DNA of 9,988 bases from Bifidobacterium breve (GTDB lineage Bacteria > Actinomycetota > Acidimicrobiia > IMCC26256 > PALSA-555): contig CAMDCC010000088.1 of the NCBI GenBank assembly GCA_945889545.1, positions 1 to 9,988 of the forward strand. The letters are read 5' to 3'. Numbering within the stretch: position 1 is the first letter of the stretch; each line of letters starts with the position of its first letter. The notes under the pieces are model-generated. The model worked only from the letters and a program-made list of their open reading frames with translations. It was not told the DNA's origin and made no database searches. This document shows, one piece after another, positions 5,822 to 9,988 of the stretch. Both the position numbers and the translations under genes were made by a program.

Positions 5822-6610
5822 AGCCCATTCCCACCGGGTGTGCACGACGAGTGGCTGACCGGGCTCGACCACCGCAGGCTCCAGATTGAACGCATCCGGT
5901 GGTCCGGACTGCGGTTCGACGCACACCGCGTGCTCCGGTTCGGTGAACACAACCACGCACGCGCAATCGCTCTCGATGGTGAGCGTCGCCGCGCCCGGCC
6001 ACGTCAAGACGGCAACGGGCGAATGGAGGTCCGTGAAGCAGTCGTCCCACGGCGGAGACTGGACGTCCACGAACTCCCCAGTTGGGATCCCCTCGTCGTC
6101 ACGCTTGTACATCGATCCTGCGTGCAGCTCGATCTCGACGGGTCCACCCCGGGTCAGCTGACGGGACCACCACGGGTGCCACCCGCACGTCACCGGCATG
6201 GGTCCGTCGTGAGTGTGCACCTCCATCTCCAATGACAGCGCGCCAGGGAGCAGGGAGACGCGCTGCACGACGCGTCCAGCGAAGGGCCACGGCTCCGCGA
6301 GCACGGTTGAGATCACTGCGGCGTTGTGTGTGCTGCTCTCGACCGTCCACCGTTGATCGCGCACCGTGCCGTGAATCGCGTGCGGCGGTTTGTTCACCGG
6401 AAGCTGATACTCGACACCATCGAACGTGAACAGGCCGTGACGGATGCGCCCAGCCCACGGCGCCATCGGGAACGCGCCGGAGCCGTGCTCATGGCGTTCG
6501 GGCGGCACGAGCAGGTCCAGACCATCGACCAGCAAACGCTCGATTTGGCCGCCACCGAGCTCATTGATGTCGACCCGGACCGCGCCGTTGTCGGCAACGA
6601 GCCCGATCAT
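5810..6610 (-). CDS. Aldose 1-epimerase (galactose mutarotase-like) protein
   Basis: The 266-aa protein has the galactose mutarotase-like beta-sandwich signature. FPMAPWAGRIRHG (47-59) matches the family YPMAPWxNRI segment. HAIHGTVRDQRW (77-88) carries His80, and CGWHPWW (142-148) carries His145; these correspond to the two active-site histidines. CVEPQSGPPDAFN (230-242) carries Glu232 at the general-base position. These residues suggest an active sugar-binding enzyme that interconverts anomers or a related hexose derivative. The length is somewhat below that of classical GalM (about 300-350 aa), as is usual for the YeaD- or actinobacterial-type branch. It follows the thiolase by only 13 bp on the same strand, so they are probably co-transcribed, although a sugar epimerase has no obvious place in acyl-CoA breakdown. 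No strong ribosome-binding site precedes the ATG at 6610. Confidence 0.87.
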   Translation of the reverse strand: MIGLVADNGAVRVDINELGGGQIERLLVDGLDLLVPPERHEHGSGAFPMAPWAGRIRHGLFTFDGVEYQLPVNKPPHAIHGTVRDQRWTVESSTHNAAVISTVLAEPWPFAGRVVQRVSLLPGALSLEMEVHTHDGPMPVTCGWHPWWSRQLTRGGPVEIELHAGSMYKRDDEGIPTGEFVDVQSPPWDDCFTDLHSPVAVLTWPGAATLTIESDCACVVVFTEPEHAVCVEPQSGPPDAFNLEPAVVEPGQPLVVHTRWEWALTG

Positions 6611-6623
6611 GTTCGGGGACGGA

Positions 6624-7811
6624 TCAAGCCAGACGTTCGATCACCGTGGCATTGGCCTGGCCTCCGCCCTCGCACATCGTCTGAAATCCAAAGCGCCCGT
6701 TCGTGGCTTCGAGATGGTTGAGCATCGTGGTCATGATGCGCACTCCACTCGCGCCGAGCGGGTGTCCGATCGCGATCGCACCCCCGCGCGGGTTGTACTT
6801 CGCCATGTCGGGCTTGAACTCCTTGGCCCACATCAGCGCGATGGCGGCGAACGCCTCGTTGCACTCCATCGCATCGAAGTCGTCGATCTTCATGCCGGTG
6901 CGCTCGAGAAGCTTGCGCGTCACCGGGTTCGGTGCCGAGAGCACCATCACCGGATCGTCGGCGAGCACGGCGAAGTGCGCGAAGCGCGCCCGGATCGGGA
7001 GTCCGAGCTTCTCAGCCGTAGCGCGATCAGCGATGAGCATCGCGGCCGCGCCGTCACTCATCTGCGACGCATTGCCGGCGGTGATGTCGGGGGCTGGCTG
7101 GTTCTCGTCCATCCACACTGGCTGGAGGTTGGCGAGGATCTCGGGCGTCGTCCCCGGGCGTATCCCCTCGTCAGCTTCGAACATCGCCCCGGTCTCGTTG
7201 CCGGCCTCGTCGCGAACGGGAACCGCGACGATCTCCTTGGCAAAGTGACCGTTCTCGGTGTTCTCATGCGCGCGCCGGTGACTCTCGACGGAGAACGCAT
7301 CCATCTCCTCGCGTGTGACGCCGAACTTGTCGGCGAGCACCTGCGAGACCCAGAACTGCGTGCCGAGCACGCCGTCGCACACGTCGAGGAACGCGGGGCT
7401 GAACGGACCGATCCCGCCCTTGGAGTTGCTCCCCATAGGCACCCGGGTCATGGTCTCGACGCCACACGCGATACCGAGGTCGTACGCCCCCGCCATCACG
7501 CCCTGAGCAACGAAATGCATCGCCTGCTGCGACGAGCCGCACTGACGGTCGACGCTCGTCGCGGGCACGTGCCACGGCAGACCGGCTGCCACCCAGGCAT
7601 TGCGAGTCACATTGCAGCCCTGCTCACCCGCCTGACTCACGCACCCGCCAACCACGTCGTCGATGGCACCGGGATCGACGTCGTTGCGCTCGACCAGCGA
7701 CTTCAGCGCGAAGCCGAGCAGGTCGCTCGGATGCCAGCCGGCGAGCGCTCCCTTGCGCTTTCCGATCGGCGTGCGGACGGTATCGACGATGACTGCCTCA
7801 CGCATCTCCAT
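6624..7811 (-). CDS. Acetyl-CoA acyltransferase (thiolase, FadA5-like)
   Basis: This 395-aa protein is a complete thiolase, which splits a 3-ketoacyl-CoA with CoA to release acetyl- or propionyl-CoA. It shows the nucleophilic Cys91 in SVDRQCGSSQQA, the NEAF motif (318-321), GHPLGASG with His350, and Cys380 in CEGGGQANA, so all catalytic residues are present. The N-terminus IVDTVRTPIGKRKGALAG is typical. Several stretches (GEQ..N.TRNAWVAAGLP, VDRQCGSSQQA, GIACGVETMTRV) resemble, from memory, mycobacterial FadA5, the cholesterol side-chain thiolase; this is a resemblance, not proof of substrate. The ATG at 7811 follows an in-frame stop 12 nt upstream; a second in-frame ATG at 7805 with GGAG next to it is also possible. 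It is transcribed divergently from the c'-like gene across 111 bp. Confidence 0.93.
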   Translation of the reverse strand: MEMREAVIVDTVRTPIGKRKGALAGWHPSDLLGFALKSLVERNDVDPGAIDDVVGGCVSQAGEQGCNVTRNAWVAAGLPWHVPATSVDRQCGSSQQAMHFVAQGVMAGAYDLGIACGVETMTRVPMGSNSKGGIGPFSPAFLDVCDGVLGTQFWVSQVLADKFGVTREEMDAFSVESHRRAHENTENGHFAKEIVAVPVRDEAGNETGAMFEADEGIRPGTTPEILANLQPVWMDENQPAPDITAGNASQMSDGAAAMLIADRATAEKLGLPIRARFAHFAVLADDPVMVLSAPNPVTRKLLERTGMKIDDFDAMECNEAFAAIALMWAKEFKPDMAKYNPRGGAIAIGHPLGASGVRIMTTMLNHLEATNGRFGFQTMCEGGGQANATVIERLA

Positions 7812-7922
7812 CCGCGCATGCTAGCGAGGGTGGCGCGCCATCAGCCCCGTCGACAGGCCACCTCGAACGGCATCCATGAGGTAGAACATCGCTCAACCCA
7901 CACAACTCGTTCAGGAGCTGAG
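7812..7922. promoter_or_regulatory. Divergent intergenic region between thiolase and c'-like gene
   Basis: These 111 bp must hold both promoters if neither gene is read from further away. A clear ribosome-binding site AGGAG (7913-7917) sits five nt before the ATG at 7923. That site fixes the start, because the same frame stays open for more than a kilobase upstream. I see no good -35/-10 pair and no long dyad. Confidence 0.5.
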
Positions 7923-8360
7923 ATGTCCGACGTCCCCGAGCACGATCATGTGATCGATACCGGTAAGAGCCACCTCACGCTCGAGGAGCTCGGTCACGTG
8001 CAGCCCGGCATGGCGCGCGTGATGCCCGAAGTGGGTGCGCGAATCTGGAAGTGCTTCTACGCGGGCAAGGCGAAGAACAAGCCGCTTGCAGCGTTCCAGC
8101 TCAAAGAAGCCGTGAACCTCATGGAGATGGGCGTGCTCCTGCGCCCGAAGTACACCGACAACATGTACAAGTTCATCGAGGAACAGGTCGAGGTCGTCAA
8201 GAAGGCCATCAACGACGAGGACTGGGACACGTTCGAGTCGGCGTTTCACGAGATGATCGACTGCGCCAACGCGTATCACGAGGTGTACGACAAGCCGTAC
8301 CTCAAGTGGAAGATCCCCGACATGCCGCCGCCCGACCTCGATATGACCCCGCGCGGCTAA
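7923..8360 (+). CDS. Small cytochrome c'-like four-helix protein lacking the heme-binding cysteines
   Basis: This 145-aa protein has no signal peptide and no membrane segment. It looks all-helical: LTLEELGHVQPGMARVMPEVGARIWKC-type helices, a long middle helix (YTDNMYKFIEEQVEVVKKAI), and a C-terminal helix ending FHEMIDCANAYHEVYDKPYL. The ending resembles cytochrome c'-like proteins in which helix 4 carries CxxCH followed by a short Pro-rich tail. Here the aligned positions are Ala115, Tyr118 and His119 (ANAYH), so both heme-linking cysteines are absent; a single Cys114 lies next to them. With no export signal, covalent heme attachment is not expected. It may be a cytoplasmic heme-less relative or an unrelated four-helix protein. 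AGGAG precedes the ATG at 7923. It is followed after 28 bp by the ETF-like gene, so a shared operon and a link to electron transfer are inferred. Confidence 0.8.
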   Translation: MSDVPEHDHVIDTGKSHLTLEELGHVQPGMARVMPEVGARIWKCFYAGKAKNKPLAAFQLKEAVNLMEMGVLLRPKYTDNMYKFIEEQVEVVKKAINDEDWDTFESAFHEMIDCANAYHEVYDKPYLKWKIPDMPPPDLDMTPRG

Positions 8361-8388
8361 CACCCCATACGAGCGAGCTCGACGTGCG

Positions 8389-9642
8389 ATGAACGCGGCC
8401 GTGCTCGTCAAGCAAGTCGTAGCGCCCAGCGGCGAGCTGGTCATGGACGAGCTCAGCCGGGTTGCGGTTGCACAAGGTGTCGAGCTCTGCGCCGCGGTCG
8501 GCGACGGCGTGTGCACTGCGCTGACCGTCGGCGATCCGGCTGCCGAGGCGGTCTTGCGGGAGGCCGTCGCCTGGGGTGGCACCTGCAACGTCGTGACCTC
8601 AGGGATCTTGCTGACCGACGAGGTGTTCGCCGATCTCGACACCCTCGGCACCGCGCGCACGCTCGCCGCAGCAGCGCAGCTCAGGGACCCGTTCGACCTT
8701 GTGCTGCTCGGAGCGGCATCGAGCGACTGCGACACCGGACAGCTCGGCCCACAGCTCGCCGAGCTGCTCGACATGGCCTACGCCGACAGCGCCCGCCACC
8801 TCAGCATGCAGGGCAACGTGCTGCACGTACGCAGCGCGGTCGACGACGGATTCACGCAAGCCACCGTGTCGCTCCCCGCCGTGGTGTCGTGCACCACAGG
8901 GTTGATCGACCCGTGCGACGCGCCGCCGGCAACGCATGCGCTTGTTCCCGATGATCGGATCCGCATCGTCACCGACCTCGAACTGCTCGAACCGCCGTCG
9001 AGCCGAACACGAATGCGGATGATCGCTCCCGACATCGAGATGCGCCGAGCGCCTGAGCACGTGCCCCCGACGCGGGGTGCAGTCGGGCGACCGGTCGTCG
9101 TTCTCGCGGAGCCCGACCAACTCGCCACGACACGCGTCTTGCTCGGATGGGCCGCTGACCTCGCAGCCGCCACGAGCGGACACGTCGTGGTGATCACGAC
9201 ATCACCCGATGGCCTGGCCCACGCCGGTGCATGGGGCGCCGATACCGTCATCGCTCTCGCCGGCGCACTCGTGGCCGAAGACGTTGCGCGCGCAGTCACC
9301 GCGTGGGCGGGTGAGAACGATCCGTGGGCGGTCCTGGCATCGAGCACCGCATGGGGACGTGAGTCCGCGGCCCGCGCCGCCGCTGCGCTCGATGCCGGGC
9401 TCGCGGGAAAGGTGCACGCACTGAGTGTGGAGGACGACCACCTCGCGACACAGCGGCAAACCGCTCAGGGGATCGTCGAAGTGACGTGCAGCTCCCCGAT
9501 CGGGTTCGCGACTGTCACGCCCGACGCGACGACAGCGCCGACACCCCGCTCAGGTGCGGATCCACTCGTCGAGCACGTTGCTGCGATCAGCCCACGCGAC
9601 CGCGTGCGCGTGGTGTCGCGCACTCGGTCTTCGGCGACCTAG
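8389..9642 (+). CDS. ETF-like fusion: EtfB-like half plus EtfA N-terminal domain, no FAD domain
   Basis: The 417-aa protein starts like an electron-transfer flavoprotein beta subunit: VLVKQV (5-10), a central DLVLLGAASSD, the AMP-site-like DTGQLGPQLAELLD (115-128), and LPAVVS (162-167). After about residue 232 (GRPVVVLAE) it reads like domain I of the alpha subunit, with VLASSTAWGRESAARAAAAL (315-334) corresponding to the family LxxxTxxGRxxxxxxA pattern. It ends at residue 417 where the alpha linker would lead into domain II. The FAD-binding domain, with its GRG, SRP and QVGQTG motifs, is absent. ETFs normally take electrons from acyl-CoA dehydrogenases, so the locus context fits, but without domain II this protein probably does not bind FAD in the usual way. 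The beta recognition loop is also not clearly conserved. The start ATG at 8389 has only a weak GAGCGAG upstream. The stop overlaps the DoxX stop. Confidence 0.82.
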   Translation: MNAAVLVKQVVAPSGELVMDELSRVAVAQGVELCAAVGDGVCTALTVGDPAAEAVLREAVAWGGTCNVVTSGILLTDEVFADLDTLGTARTLAAAAQLRDPFDLVLLGAASSDCDTGQLGPQLAELLDMAYADSARHLSMQGNVLHVRSAVDDGFTQATVSLPAVVSCTTGLIDPCDAPPATHALVPDDRIRIVTDLELLEPPSSRTRMRMIAPDIEMRRAPEHVPPTRGAVGRPVVVLAEPDQLATTRVLLGWAADLAAATSGHVVVITTSPDGLAHAGAWGADTVIALAGALVAEDVARAVTAWAGENDPWAVLASSTAWGRESAARAAAALDAGLAGKVHALSVEDDHLATQRQTAQGIVEVTCSSPIGFATVTPDATTAPTPRSGADPLVEHVAAISPRDRVRVVSRTRSSAT

Positions 9643-9988
9643 CTCTTCGCGGCCTTCTTCGGCGGGCGCCAGAACGCGGCAAGGAACACGGCAGTGCCGA
9701 CGATGCCGATGACCGCAGCGATGATCGCTGCGTCGGGGGCGTCGAATGCGAAGTTGAACTCGAACGCGTCGTCGAGCGACCAGTTCCCCGGGCCGAGCGC
9801 GCCAAGGGCCACTGAGAGCACCGCGAGCGTGCCGACGTACTCCCAGCCTTCGCCCGGGCTGTTGATGAAGAAGCCGTTCTTCCAGTGGTTCGTCGCGAGT
9901 GCGACAAGCAGGATCGCGGCCGTTCCGCCGTATGCCGCGGGCGTGAGGAGCCCGAGCACGAGCGCGGGCCCGACCGCGAGCTCAGTGA
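9639..9988 (-). CDS. DoxX-family membrane protein (5' end cut by window edge)
   Basis: The minus frame is open from the right edge to a TAG at 9641-9639, giving about 115 residues of the C-terminal part. It contains ELAVGPALVLGLLTPAAYGG followed by AAILLVALATNHWKNGFF, the DoxX/SURF4-like pattern of helices with a conserved small-residue GxLxxGxxLxxGLxT segment. It then has EYVGTLAVLSVALGALGPG, and a last hydrophobic segment (DAAIIAAVIGIVGTAVFLAAFW) before a basic tail, PPKKAAKS. Three transmembrane helices are visible. DoxX-family members are small membrane proteins linked to quinone-coupled redox or oxidative-stress complexes; the role here is unknown. The true start lies beyond the window, and the GTG at 9959 is internal. 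Its stop overlaps the ETF-like stop in a CTAG. Confidence 0.8.
   Translation of the reverse strand, partial: TELAVGPALVLGLLTPAAYGGTAAILLVALATNHWKNGFFINSPGEGWEYVGTLAVLSVALGALGPGNWSLDDAFEFNFAFDAPDAAIIAAVIGIVGTAVFLAAFWRPPKKAAKS

Noticed and set aside
6444..7922. Long plus-strand frame running into the c'-like gene
   Set aside because: The frame is open only because it is antisense to the thiolase and epimerase genes. AGGAG at 7913-7917 before the ATG at 7923 and the change in composition fix the real start.
9639..9642. CTAG overlap of convergent stop codons as a special signal
   Set aside because: Overlapping convergent TAG stops in CTAG are a common consequence of compact gene packing.

Overview
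This is a high-GC window. Its gene content suggests an actinobacterium, possibly an uncultured or environmental lineage such as Acidimicrobiia. The evidence for that is a coenzyme F420-type luciferase-like oxidoreductase, actinobacterial-style paired acyl-CoA dehydrogenases, a FadA5-like thiolase, a fused CoA-transferase, and GTG starts. The species assignment is inference from protein style, not a database match. No rRNA, tRNA, CRISPR array, transposase or phage gene is visible.

Layout. (1) Minus strand, 2655 to 1: acyl-CoA dehydrogenase A (364 aa), then a fused alpha/beta CoA-transferase that runs off the left edge. A strong 18-bp hairpin lies in the 76-bp gap between them. (2) 2656-2883: divergent control region. 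On the minus strand it is a roughly 190-nt purine-rich leader full of GAGCGGA-like words. (3) Plus strand, 2884-5792: a proline-rich single-pass membrane protein, acyl-CoA dehydrogenase B (402 aa), and an LLM-class F420-dependent oxidoreductase. (4) Minus strand, 7811 to 5810: a thiolase followed after 13 bp by an aldose-1-epimerase-like protein. (5) Plus strand, 7923-9642: a small cytochrome c'-like protein with a degenerate heme motif, then an ETF-like protein fusing an EtfB-like half to the N-terminal domain of EtfA, without the FAD-binding domain. (6) Minus strand, right edge: the C-terminal part of a DoxX-family membrane protein, whose stop codon overlaps the preceding stop in CTAG.

How the genes may work together. 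Acyl-CoA dehydrogenases, thiolase and CoA-transferase form most of a beta-oxidation-type acyl-CoA catabolic module. With the F420 enzyme, this resembles actinobacterial steroid or isoprenoid side-chain degradation loci. The two dehydrogenases look complementary: B keeps a glutamate at the isovaleryl-CoA-dehydrogenase catalytic position, while A lacks it at both known positions, which fits a heteromeric enzyme. The ETF-like fusion could be the electron partner, but it lacks the FAD domain, so its role is open.

Most distinctive points: a near-identical 40-bp leader, including the start codon, in front of both dehydrogenase genes in inverted orientation; the truncated ETF beta-alpha fusion; the heme-less c'-like protein beside it; and the intercistronic hairpin. 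I see no convincing wholly new defence or mobile system here.
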